A stretch of DNA of 64,000 nt. Source: CAZEQJ01 sp964514385 (lineage in GTDB: Bacteria > Bacteroidota > Bacteroidia > Cytophagales > Cyclobacteriaceae). The position numbers were made by a program, and so were the translations under genes. The stretch lies in the NCBI GenBank assembly GCA_964514385.1, contig CAZEQJ010000015.1:8462-72461 (forward strand), written 5' to 3'. Positions 56,369 through 64,000 of the stretch are shown piece by piece. The notes below the pieces were generated by a model. The model made no database searches and was not told the DNA's origin. It was given only the letters and a program-made list of their open reading frames with translations. How positions within the stretch are numbered: the stretch's first letter is position 1; each line of letters starts with the position of its first letter.

Positions 56369-56382
56369 CCACAAAAATGTGG
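56369..56382. promoter_or_regulatory. Short inverted repeat between rfbC and ccmB
   Basis: CCACA-AAAA-TGTGG, five paired bases around AAAA, in the 58-base divergent gap between rfbC and ccmB. It could be a regulator site or chance; it ends 8 bases before a TAACTTTG box. Confidence 0.25.
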
Positions 56383-56390
56383 GGAATAAT

Positions 56391-56398
56391 TAACTTTG
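56391..56398 (+). promoter_or_regulatory. Possible -7 box very close to ccmB start
   Basis: TAACTTTG is an exact TAnnTTTG match ending 5 bases before ATG 56404. If used, the transcript would start at or next to the start codon and be nearly leaderless. No clear -33 TTG partner was seen. Confidence 0.3.
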
Positions 56399-56403
56399 AC
56401 CCG

Positions 56404-57054
56404 ATGATCACACAAATATTTCGGCTTGAATTTACTAACCACCTGAAAAAGCCATATCTCTGGTGGGGCGGGTTGCTCTATCTGGTGGGCGTGATTTTCA
56501 TAAGTTACCTTAATTTTTCTCTTACGGTGATCAATTTACCTACCTGGATAGCCCTGTTCTGGATCATTCACCTTTTCCTTGCCCTTCAACTGGGAAATAA
56601 AGGCAATGAAAGCTTCGCACGCGGTCATTTTTACACCTATTACCAGTTGGCATCACCCGAGACCATCATACTGGGAAGGATGCTCTATGGTTTTATTGAA
56701 TTGTTGGTATTTACCCTTATCGGTTTCGCACTTTTTATGTTCTATTTTCCCACCCCGGCAGGCAATATTTTCGTACTCGCCATTACGCTGGTACTATCCT
56801 GTATGGCGCTATCCGTCGTGATCTATTTTACCAATGCCTTATCACGCAACAGCCAGCAAACCGGCTTACTTTCATCCATATTGAGCTTTCCTGTAGTACT
56901 GCCTGTATTATTAATTGAATCAAAGTTGACAAAAAACGCACTTGATGACCTTGATTTTGGTTCTAGTACCGACGAATTGCTTATACTTGCGTCGATTTTC
57001 GCGTTGTCGGTCGGAATGTCGGTCATTTTATATCCCATTGCCTGGAAAACATGA
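56404..57054 (+). CDS. ccmB: Heme exporter protein CcmB
   Basis: A 216-residue membrane protein with six hydrophobic segments. ATG 56404 (MITQIFRLEFTNHLKKP) gives the usual start; the ATG at 56377 would extend into the divergent gap. The NKGNESFARGHFYTYYQLAS and SILSFPVVLPVLL stretches fit CcmB. With CcmA and CcmC it forms the ABC complex that releases heme-loaded CcmE. CcmA is not adjacent. It overlaps ccmC by 4 bases. Confidence 0.88.
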   Translation: MITQIFRLEFTNHLKKPYLWWGGLLYLVGVIFISYLNFSLTVINLPTWIALFWIIHLFLALQLGNKGNESFARGHFYTYYQLASPETIILGRMLYGFIELLVFTLIGFALFMFYFPTPAGNIFVLAITLVLSCMALSVVIYFTNALSRNSQQTGLLSSILSFPVVLPVLLIESKLTKNALDDLDFGSSTDELLILASIFALSVGMSVILYPIAWKT

Positions 57055-57719
57055 AAATAACCTGGTGGAAAATATTATCCGTGGTATTGCTGCTATACAT
57101 TACAATAGCAGGTTTGCTGATGGAGGTGCCACGACTCGTAATCCTGAATGAGACGGTGAGGGTGCTCTATTTCCATGTGCCCATGTGGTTTGGTATGATC
57201 CTGCTGCTCCTTGGCTCGGTGGTGTATGCGATCCGGTATCTGCGGTCAGGCAACGACATTGACAATATCCGGTCGCATAGTTATGCCGTAAGCGGTACTG
57301 TTTTTGGCGCCCTTGGCATTGTTTCGGGTATGGTGTGGGCCAATTATACATGGGGTGAGCCCTGGAGCGGCGACCCCAAACAAAATGGCGCAGCGATCGG
57401 ACTGCTTGTTTATTTCGCCTATTTTATTCTCAGAAACTCCATAACAGATGATCTTTCCAAAGCAAGGATCAGCGCTATATATAATGTCTTTGCATTTATT
57501 TCGCTAATTCCACTTTTATTTATACTCCCCCGTATGACGGATTCACTTCACCCTGGCAACGGAGGAAATCCCGGCTTTAATGCCTACGACCTTGACAGTC
57601 GCCTGCGTATGGTGTTTTACCCGGCGGTTGCGGGCTGGACTTTATTAGGGGTATGGATCACAACATTGATTATCAGAAAACGACTGGTTGATGAAAAACT
57701 GGATGAAATTATTGCCTAA
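57051..57719 (+). CDS. ccmC: Cytochrome c maturation protein CcmC
   Basis: A 222-residue polytopic heme-handling protein. The WWD-type loop reads GMVWANYTWGEPWSGDPKQN, as in CcmC, with His residues in flanking segments (VLYFHVPMWFG, DSLHPGNGG). It transfers heme to CcmE. The stop overlaps the next gene. Confidence 0.93.
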   Translation: MKITWWKILSVVLLLYITIAGLLMEVPRLVILNETVRVLYFHVPMWFGMILLLLGSVVYAIRYLRSGNDIDNIRSHSYAVSGTVFGALGIVSGMVWANYTWGEPWSGDPKQNGAAIGLLVYFAYFILRNSITDDLSKARISAIYNVFAFISLIPLLFILPRMTDSLHPGNGGNPGFNAYDLDSRLRMVFYPAVAGWTLLGVWITTLIIRKRLVDEKLDEIIA

Positions 57720-57933
57720 CCTAATCCTGATGCTTTCGGCATGGCCTGCATTGGCGTCTGACGATGTGGAAATGGCAGATGTAATGCGCTCCAATGGCAA
57801 AATATATGTAGTAGTAGCGGTTTTTGTGGTGCTGCTGGCCGGATTGGTGATCTATCTGATCTCGGTGGAGCGCTCCATCGGCAGGGTAGAAAAGAAAATG
57901 AAGGAAATTGAGGAATCTTTAACCAATAAGTAG
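57691..57933 (+). CDS. ccmD: CcmD-like small membrane protein
   Basis: An 80-residue protein with a signal-like N-terminus (MKLLPNLILMLSAWPALAS from 57703) and one membrane segment (IYVVVAVFVVLLAGLVIYLIS) followed by a charged helix. It occupies the ccmD position and overlaps ccmC by 29 bases if started at 57691; 57703 is as plausible. CcmD stabilises the CcmC-CcmE complex. Sequence similarity in this family is too low for a firm call. Confidence 0.7.
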   Translation: MKNWMKLLPNLILMLSAWPALASDDVEMADVMRSNGKIYVVVAVFVVLLAGLVIYLISVERSIGRVEKKMKEIEESLTNK

Positions 57934-57960
57934 TTGTTAGAAAAGCAGTAAAGGAAATTC

Positions 57961-58380
57961 ATGAAAAGGTCATACATTTTTGCATTTGTAGTTATCGCAC
58001 TGGCTGTGGTAGTGATAGTATCTACTTCGGGTAGTGCATCGAAATATGTGGGTTTTGAAGAGGCGCGAACCCTGTACGACAACGGCTCTGATAAGTCTGT
58101 ACACGTGGTAGGTGAACTGAAGCGTACACCTGCAGGAGAGTTCACAGGCATTGAAGAGGCTTCGAACAAAATGAATTTTGAGTTTATCCTGGTGGATGAA
58201 AATAACCGGGAAGAAAAGGTATTTTACAATAATCCGATGCCGGCCGACTTTCTGAAATCTGAAAAAGTAGTGGTGATCGGGAAATATTATAACACAGACC
58301 GCTTCTACGCTGAAAAAATCCTGCTTAAATGTCCATCCAAATATCAGGAAGAAACTGACGAGATTAGCGCTTCACTATGA
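57961..58380 (+). CDS. ccmE: CcmE heme chaperone, CxxxY type
   Basis: A 139-residue protein with an N-terminal membrane anchor (IFAFVVIALAVVVIVSTS) and an OB-fold domain (SVHVVGELKRTP, EFILVDENN, VVVIGKYYNTDRFYAEKILLK). The heme-attachment motif, HxxxY in enterobacterial CcmE, reads CPSKY, that is CxxxY. CxxxY CcmE proteins are known from archaea and Desulfovibrio. It overlaps ccmF by 4 bases. Confidence 0.92.
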   Translation: MKRSYIFAFVVIALAVVVIVSTSGSASKYVGFEEARTLYDNGSDKSVHVVGELKRTPAGEFTGIEEASNKMNFEFILVDENNREEKVFYNNPMPADFLKSEKVVVIGKYYNTDRFYAEKILLKCPSKYQEETDEISASL

Positions 58381-60896
58381 TACATTATTTTATCGGGCAC
58401 CTGGGTCACCTGGCTACCATAGCTGCCTTTGTTACAATATTGCTGGCAGCATTTTCCTATTATAAATATGCTACGGTTGGCGGTGAGCTGCAAAAAGCAT
58501 GGAAGCAAAATGCACGTACGTTATTTTATGTACACGCAATTTCGGTGTTGCTTATTGTAATATCGCTGTTCGTCATTGTTTACAACCATTATTTCGAATA
58601 CCACTATGCCTATTCCCATTCATCTCGCGATCTGCCGGTACATTACCTGATATCCAGCTTCTGGAATGGCCAGGAAGGAAGTTTCCTTCTCTGGATGTTC
58701 TGGCATGCGGTTATCGGGATCCTGTTTATTCATCTGAGCGGAAAGTGGGAATCTTCGGCGATGTTCTTTTTCTCGCTGGTGCAGGCATTTTTAAGTTCAA
58801 TGATCCTGGGTATTGTCATTTTCAATCTTAAGATTGGCAGTTCACCCTTCCTGCTGACAAGGGATGTACTTGATGTACCTATATTTCAGATGAATCCTGA
58901 TTTTATTCCTTCTGATGGCGCCGGGCTCAACCCGTTATTGCAAAATTACTGGATGGTGATCCATCCCCCCACCCTTTTCCTTGGCTTTGCGGCAACTATC
59001 ATTCCCTTTGCTCTTGTGCTGGCCGGATTATGGAAAGGGGAGGTAAAGGCATGGGTGAAACCGGCTCTTCCCTGGTCTATCGCTGCTGCGGCGGTTTTGG
59101 GTACCGGCATATTAATGGGTGGCTACTGGGCGTATGAGACACTCAACTTTGGAGGGTACTGGAACTGGGATCCGGTTGAAAATGCTGTTTATGTCCCCTG
59201 GCTTATACTGGTAGCCTCTATTCACACTATGATACTGTTCAAAAACAGCAACACTGCCTTACGATTGTCTGTAATATTGGTGGTATCGATGTATGTACTG
59301 ATACTTTACTCAACATTTCTCGTCCGTAGTGGCGTGCTTGGTGACAGCAGCGTGCACTCTTTTACCGACCTTGGACTATCTGGTCAGCTGTTGCTCTATC
59401 TGCTGTTTTTTCTGGGACTTTCGGTGGTATTTATGGTTCGCAGGTGGAAGGAAATACCGATGGATCAGAAGGAAGCCTCGGTGTATTCGAGGGAATTTTG
59501 GATTTTTATTGGTGTGACGGTGCTCAGCCTGATGGCATTCCAGGTGATACTGCCTACTTCAATACCTGTATTCAACGCTTTGCTTGGCACTTTCAATATA
59601 GACAGCAACCTTGCCCCTCCGGCCGATCAGGTTGGATATTATACCAAATGGCAGCTTTGGTTTGCTGTAGCCGTAGCCATTCTATCAGGTACCGGGCAGT
59701 TTTTCTATTGGAAAAAAATGAAACCCGAATTACTGAAAGAGGCCCTGCTTATACCTCTTTTGCTCACGTTGGTATTCTCAGGTCTGGTAATATACCTGGC
59801 ACAAATTTATAATGTGGTATTCATTGTGCTTCTCACCACCTCTGTTTACAGCATCGTGGCAAATGCCAAGATCATGATAGACCTGGCGAGAAAACGGGTA
59901 GCGCTAAGTGGTGGTTCTGTTGCCCATATCGGAGTCGCCCTGATGCTTATCGGCATCCTGGCATCCTCAGGTTACAGCAAAACCATTTCACGCAACAATA
60001 GCGGCCTGCTGCTATTTAATGATCTCACTGAGGACAGGGCTAATGAAAACGTTGAAAACCTGCTGCTCTGGTATAATGACCCGGAAAAGATGACAGATTT
60101 CAGCGTGCGTTATACCGGTAAAAAGGTAGAGTTACGCAATTACAGTGGTCTGATGGACCTGAATAATCTTCGCTCCACAGATGACCCCTCCCTGATGGTG
60201 GTACGTGAAGATGTGAAGATTGGACGTAAACAATTTCAGAAAGGGGACACATTAAAGGTACACCCGGAAAACACCTACTACGAAGTGACCTATACTGAAA
60301 ATGACGGTGATGTATTCCGGTTATATCCCAGATGGCAGATCAATCCGCAGATGGGTAATGTGGTATCACCTGATATCCGGCGTACCGTCACCAAAGATAT
60401 GTATACTCACCTCATGGCAATCAGCAATCCACCGTCAGAAAAGGAATGGACACAGGAAGATGAGCTGATCGTGCGTTTGGATTCCACATTTTTCGTACAT
60501 GACTACATTGCGGAGCTGAAGAAAGTAGAACGCGTGGATGTAGTGGAAGGTGTGGCTATCGAAGGTGATGATCTTGCAGTAAAAGCTGTAGTGGATATTC
60601 AAGGTCCGAATGGGGGCATATACACGCTAACACCCTATTATATCCTGAAAGACCGTGTGCCGTACAGCATGCCGGCGACGCTGAGCGAATTGGGCGTTAA
60701 GCTGACATTCAATGAAATACGGCCCGCGGAAGAGACCTTTGTATTCGGTCTGGAAACAGCCCAGCAGGATTACATTATCCTGAAGGCCATAGTGAAGCCG
60801 GGCATTAATATACTATGGTTGGGCACCGTGGTGCTCGTTATTGGATTTGGTATTGCCACTTACCGTCGATTTGTCGACTTTTACAAGTCGAAATAA
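58377..60896 (+). CDS. ccmF: Heme lyase CcmF
   Basis: An 839-residue protein with about fifteen hydrophobic segments. The WWD heme loop GGYWNWDPVENAVYVPWL, the HPPTLFLGFAA segment and SSFWNGQEGSFLLWMFW are typical of CcmF. A large periplasmic domain spans about 555-800 before the last segment. It attaches heme to apocytochrome c from CcmE. It is longer than the 647-residue E. coli protein because of the periplasmic domain. ccmG and ccmH are not in the window. Confidence 0.94.
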   Translation: MIHYFIGHLGHLATIAAFVTILLAAFSYYKYATVGGELQKAWKQNARTLFYVHAISVLLIVISLFVIVYNHYFEYHYAYSHSSRDLPVHYLISSFWNGQEGSFLLWMFWHAVIGILFIHLSGKWESSAMFFFSLVQAFLSSMILGIVIFNLKIGSSPFLLTRDVLDVPIFQMNPDFIPSDGAGLNPLLQNYWMVIHPPTLFLGFAATIIPFALVLAGLWKGEVKAWVKPALPWSIAAAAVLGTGILMGGYWAYETLNFGGYWNWDPVENAVYVPWLILVASIHTMILFKNSNTALRLSVILVVSMYVLILYSTFLVRSGVLGDSSVHSFTDLGLSGQLLLYLLFFLGLSVVFMVRRWKEIPMDQKEASVYSREFWIFIGVTVLSLMAFQVILPTSIPVFNALLGTFNIDSNLAPPADQVGYYTKWQLWFAVAVAILSGTGQFFYWKKMKPELLKEALLIPLLLTLVFSGLVIYLAQIYNVVFIVLLTTSVYSIVANAKIMIDLARKRVALSGGSVAHIGVALMLIGILASSGYSKTISRNNSGLLLFNDLTEDRANENVENLLLWYNDPEKMTDFSVRYTGKKVELRNYSGLMDLNNLRSTDDPSLMVVREDVKIGRKQFQKGDTLKVHPENTYYEVTYTENDGDVFRLYPRWQINPQMGNVVSPDIRRTVTKDMYTHLMAISNPPSEKEWTQEDELIVRLDSTFFVHDYIAELKKVERVDVVEGVAIEGDDLAVKAVVDIQGPNGGIYTLTPYYILKDRVPYSMPATLSELGVKLTFNEIRPAEETFVFGLETAQQDYIILKAIVKPGINILWLGTVVLVIGFGIATYRRFVDFYKSK

Positions 60897-61682
60897 TTGA
60901 CGCAATTGAGGCCTCTGAAAATCGGATTTGCAGGAAGTGGAAACCTCGCCTGGCACCTTGGGCCGGCACTGGAAAACGCTGGCCATCAGGTAACTGCCGT
61001 ATGGAACCGCACCCCAGGTAACGCGAAGCCTTTTATAGGTCGTTTATATCAGGCCGAGCTCCTTCATCAGCCTGAATTTACAGATGCCGACCTTGTGATC
61101 ATCGCCGTTAAGGACGACGCCATTGAACATGTAGCACGTGAATTAATTTTGCCGGAACACTGCATCGTGGCACATACCAGTGGCTCCGTCTCGCTGTCTA
61201 AACTGGGATATCTCCCAACTTCTCAGACCGCAGTATTTTATCCCTTACAGACATTTTCGCGTTCAAAAAAAATTGACTTTTCACGGTTGCCAATATTTAT
61301 TGAATCTGAAGATGCAGCAACAGAAAAGCAGCTCATCCGACTGGCAAAAACCATCTCAAAAAATGTGATGACGATAACAGCCAAACGCAGAGCTTATCTG
61401 CATGTTTCCGCTGTCATTGCCTGCAATCTCACCAATCACCTCCATACCCTTTCCAAAAAGATTGCGGAAGACCAAAAAATAAAATTTGAATGGCTCTATC
61501 CGCTTATCATTGAAACGGTAGAAAAAAGCCTTTCCATGGGCCCGGAAAAATCACAAACTGGTCCGGCGATTCGTCGTGATGCAGAAACACTGGATAAACA
61601 CATGTCACTGCTCGAAAATTATCCCGATATTCAGGAAATATATCGTGTGATCACTGAAAACATACTTTCGCATTATGAATAA
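60897..61682 (+). CDS. Rossmann-like/DUF2520 domain protein
   Basis: A 261-residue protein starting at TTG 60897 directly after the ccmF stop. The N-terminal NAD(P)-binding fold begins KIGFAGSGNLAWHLGPAL and has LVIIAVKDDAIEHVA; the C-terminal DUF2520 part contains SAVIACNLTNHLHTL and ends in a helical bundle (GPAIRRDAETLDKHMSLL). It resembles ketopantoate/F420-type reductases; the substrate is unknown. It overlaps the UbiA gene by 8 bases. Confidence 0.85.
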   Translation: MTQLRPLKIGFAGSGNLAWHLGPALENAGHQVTAVWNRTPGNAKPFIGRLYQAELLHQPEFTDADLVIIAVKDDAIEHVARELILPEHCIVAHTSGSVSLSKLGYLPTSQTAVFYPLQTFSRSKKIDFSRLPIFIESEDAATEKQLIRLAKTISKNVMTITAKRRAYLHVSAVIACNLTNHLHTLSKKIAEDQKIKFEWLYPLIIETVEKSLSMGPEKSQTGPAIRRDAETLDKHMSLLENYPDIQEIYRVITENILSHYE

Positions 61683-62523
61683 CGTTACCGGGTTTCTGCG
61701 TCTGGTGCGGGTTGAAAACCTGGTTATCGTACTGGTAAGCCAGTATCTTACGGCGGCCTTTCTGGTAGCTCCTCATGGTAGCGAAGTTGCCTATCTGCTC
61801 GACCCAAAAATGGTATTGATTGCTGTATCCACGCTTCTTATCGCAGCTGCCGGATATATTATCAATGATTATTATGATATAAAAATCGACCTGATCAATA
61901 AGCCTGAGCGGGTTGTGATAGGGAAAATAATTTCACGGAGGATAGCATTGTTTATTCATACATTGTTCAACTTTCTGGGTATCGCATTGGGTATATTAAT
62001 CGACCCTATCATTGGGCTTATACATCTTACCTCAGCCTTTCTGCTCTGGATATACTCCAATCAGATGAAAAGAATGCCATTACTCGGCAATATGATCGTT
62101 TCATTTCTTACCGGCTTGACATTACTACTTATTCCCATTGCATACGCATCAAACTATCTCCTGCCACTGAGTTATGCCATTCTGGCCATGGCCATCACCA
62201 TGATCCGTGAGCTTATCAAAGACATGGAGGATGCCGAAGGTGACAGCGCCTTCGGAGCACATACTTTTCCGGTGCTCCATGGTATACGAAAAACGAAATT
62301 GGTGCTTTATTTTTTGATGGTGATATTTGTGATCCTGCTTGGGATAATGGCATATAAGCTTAAAAATTATACCTTCACCGTATATATGATACTGTTATTT
62401 ATCCCGTCATTGTACTTTGCCTACCGCCTGATACAGGCAGATAAAGTAAGGGATTATCGTTTTCTCAGCGCTTTCTGTAAAGTGCTGATGGTTTCCGGAA
62501 TTACAAGCATGATCTTTTTCTGA
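61675..62523 (+). CDS. UbiA family prenyltransferase
   Basis: A 282-residue membrane enzyme with about eight segments. The first Asp-rich motif is INDYYDIKIDLINKPERV and the second KDMEDAEGD. Similar Bacteroidota proteins are annotated as geranylgeranylglycerol-phosphate geranylgeranyltransferase, but the donor and acceptor are not proven by sequence. It shares one base with purN. Confidence 0.85.
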   Translation: MNNVTGFLRLVRVENLVIVLVSQYLTAAFLVAPHGSEVAYLLDPKMVLIAVSTLLIAAAGYIINDYYDIKIDLINKPERVVIGKIISRRIALFIHTLFNFLGIALGILIDPIIGLIHLTSAFLLWIYSNQMKRMPLLGNMIVSFLTGLTLLLIPIAYASNYLLPLSYAILAMAITMIRELIKDMEDAEGDSAFGAHTFPVLHGIRKTKLVLYFLMVIFVILLGIMAYKLKNYTFTVYMILLFIPSLYFAYRLIQADKVRDYRFLSAFCKVLMVSGITSMIFF

Positions 62524-63107
62524 TGAGAGTCAACATCGCCGTATTTGCCAGTGGCAGCGGGAGCAATGCCGAAGAAATATTCAGTTATTTTCAGGATCAT
62601 CCCTCGATTCGCGTTTCGTTGGTTGTAACCAATCGAAAAGAAGCCGGCGTGGTTTTGCGGGCTGCACGCTATGGCATACCGGTCGTTCATTTATCCCGTT
62701 CGGCTATGGAAAATGAACAACATGTGACAGGTCTTTTGGAGATGCATCAGATATTTTTAATTGCGCTGGCAGGGTATTTACTGAAAATCCCGGATTACCT
62801 TATACAGAAGTTTCCGGGTCGTATTCTCAACATTCACCCATCCCTGTTACCGGCATATGGCGGTAAAGGCATGTATGGCATGCATGTACATGATGCCGTA
62901 ATTCGGGCTGGTGAGAAGACGTCTGGTGTCACCATCCATGTAGTAAATGAAGTGTATGATGATGGTGAAATCCTGATTCAGGATACGGTAACCGTAGAGC
63001 CGGAAGATACGGCCGAATCACTGCAGAAAAAAGTACTCAGGCTGGAACATAAACACTATGCTTCAGTAATTGAATGGTACCTGAAAAAAAGGCTTAATTT
63101 TTCATAA
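62523..63107 (+). CDS. purN: Phosphoribosylglycinamide formyltransferase
   Basis: A 194-residue GAR transformylase using 10-formyl-THF. It opens VNIAVFASGSGSNAEEI; the catalytic NIHPSLLPAYGG motif and VHVVNEVYDDGEIL (Asp) are present. It is the third step of purine synthesis. The start overlaps the UbiA stop by one base, and purH follows by 29 bases. Confidence 0.95.
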   Translation: MRVNIAVFASGSGSNAEEIFSYFQDHPSIRVSLVVTNRKEAGVVLRAARYGIPVVHLSRSAMENEQHVTGLLEMHQIFLIALAGYLLKIPDYLIQKFPGRILNIHPSLLPAYGGKGMYGMHVHDAVIRAGEKTSGVTIHVVNEVYDDGEILIQDTVTVEPEDTAESLQKKVLRLEHKHYASVIEWYLKKRLNFS

Positions 63108-63112
63108 CTTTG
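63105..63112 (+). promoter_or_regulatory. Possible -7 box for purH
   Basis: TAACTTTG matches TAnnTTTG exactly and covers the purN stop codon, 24 bases before ATG 63137. It could give purH its own promoter inside the operon. No clear -33 TTG is seen at the usual distance. Confidence 0.35.
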
Positions 63113-63136
63113 CGCCTTAATTTTCAAACCCCCGCT

Positions 63137-64000
63137 ATGGCAGATCAGAAAAAAATCAAAAGAGCCTTAATCTCAGTTTTTTACAAAGACGGACTGAAGC
63201 CCGTAATTGAAGCCCTTCACAAGCATGATGTGGAAATCTATTCCACAGGCGGCACTTATAATTTTATAGAGGAAGCGGGCATACCGGTACAAAAAGTTGA
63301 AGACCTTACAGGATATCCATCCATTTTTGGTGGCAGGGTCAAGACCTTGCATCCGGCAGTGTTCGGCGGTATACTACAACGCGCTGACAACACGACCGAT
63401 CAAAAGGAAGCCAGCGAGCATAATATTCCTCCATTCGACCTCATCGTAGTAGACCTGTATCCTTTTGAGGAAACTGTACAGTCCGGTGGCGCCCATGACG
63501 ACATCATCGAAAAAATAGATATTGGCGGCATTTCTCTCATTCGTGCCGCTGCAAAAAACTACACTGATGTATTGATAGTATCCGAAAAATCGCAATACAG
63601 CAGACTGCTCGAAATATTAACGGAAGGTAAGGCAGAAACTTCCCTTGCAATACGAAAACACTTCGCACGCCATGCTTTTCATATATCCTCTCACTATGAT
63701 ACGCAGATATTTGAATATTTTAACGAGAATAAAGATGGCGCGCTGAAAATAAGCGAATCACACCAGACAGTACTCAGGTATGGCGAAAACCCACACCAGA
63801 AGGGATGGTTTTATGGCAATCTCGACGAGTATTTTACCCAATTGCACGGAAAAGAAATATCGTATAACAACCTGGTAGATATTGATGGTGCAGTAGGTCT
63901 GTTGCAGGAATTTGATGATACTGCTTTTGTGATCATCAAGCATACCAATGCCTGCGGTGTGGCCATAGCTGATACTGTACGTCAGGCTTACCTCAATGCC
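63137..64000 (+). CDS. purH: Bifunctional AICAR transformylase/IMP cyclohydrolase (partial)
   Basis: ATG 63137 opens 288 codons with no stop before the window edge. The N-terminal IMP cyclohydrolase (MGS-like) domain has RALISVFYKDGL, STGGTYNFIEEAG and GGRVKTLHPAVFGGIL; the AICAR transformylase domain begins about residue 200 with YGENPHQKG and KHTNACGVA. It catalyses the last two steps to IMP. Full length should be about 510 residues. Confidence 0.95.
   Translation, partial: MADQKKIKRALISVFYKDGLKPVIEALHKHDVEIYSTGGTYNFIEEAGIPVQKVEDLTGYPSIFGGRVKTLHPAVFGGILQRADNTTDQKEASEHNIPPFDLIVVDLYPFEETVQSGGAHDDIIEKIDIGGISLIRAAAKNYTDVLIVSEKSQYSRLLEILTEGKAETSLAIRKHFARHAFHISSHYDTQIFEYFNENKDGALKISESHQTVLRYGENPHQKGWFYGNLDEYFTQLHGKEISYNNLVDIDGAVGLLQEFDDTAFVIIKHTNACGVAIADTVRQAYLNA

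Overview
The window reads as chromosomal DNA of a member of the Bacteroidota, probably order Cytophagales. The evidence is the gene content: a BatD-like protein, an exosortase-family protein with a small partner, a large CcmF with a CxxxY-type CcmE, a UbiA-family prenyltransferase next to purN/purH, and TAnnTTTG-like promoter boxes. A sulfotransferase in the polysaccharide locus hints at a marine or saline habitat, but this is weak evidence. No rRNA, tRNA, CRISPR array or insertion sequence was recognised.

Layout. 1-641: start of an ABC exporter, cut by the window edge. 642-2119: AT-rich decayed stretch with a start-less DUF6577/AbiEi-like gene and a truncated AbiEii remnant. 2120-7973: SDR oxidoreductase, GH13 lipoprotein, alpha/beta hydrolase, ArfB rescue factor, and a sulfide:quinone oxidoreductase-like flavoprotein with a 54-residue companion. 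8102-9766: an intact AbiE type IV toxin-antitoxin pair with a palindromic operator candidate. 9946-27718: housekeeping genes, mostly minus strand: gcvP, glgB, psd, glutamate dehydrogenase, cdsA, DUF2007, CPBP protease, dusB, a DMT transporter, nfu, a dicarboxylate/amino acid symporter, aroC, batD, queG and ruvB.

27811-35766 is a plus-strand cluster. It begins with a partner-switching module (membrane PP2C phosphatase, STAS protein, HATPase anti-sigma-like kinase), continues with three SurA/PpiC-like periplasmic foldase genes and ends with a MoxR ATPase. It meets a convergent AAA/DUF4143 gene whose upstream region carries two tandem palindromes shared with an exosortase gene.

37048-56345 is an extracellular polysaccharide locus: exosortase and partner on the plus strand, then a long minus-strand series. 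In transcription order this is rfbC, gmd, fcl, SLBB export protein, Wzz, Wzx flippase, an alkaline-phosphatase-fold protein, acyltransferase, pyruvyl transferase, glycosyltransferase, Wzy-like polymerase, sulfotransferase, three more glycosyltransferases and the initiating sugar transferase. The middle part (about 39.4-51.2 kb) is clearly AT-richer than both flanks, as expected for an exchangeable antigen cassette. The predicted product is a Wzx/Wzy-type polysaccharide that may contain fucose and carry sulfate, pyruvate and acyl groups.

56404-60896 is a cytochrome c maturation operon (ccmB, C, D, E, F) without ccmA, ccmG or ccmH alongside. 60897-64000 holds a DUF2520 protein, a UbiA prenyltransferase, purN and the start of purH.

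The items most worth a second look are the CxxxY CcmE, the AP-fold protein with an altered active site inside the polysaccharide locus, the tandem palindromes between the DUF4143 ATPase and the exosortase, the lipoprotein signal peptide encoded in an 80-base overlap, the small gene behind the SQR-like gene, and the partner-switching/foldase cluster. I did not find a clearly new multi-gene system.
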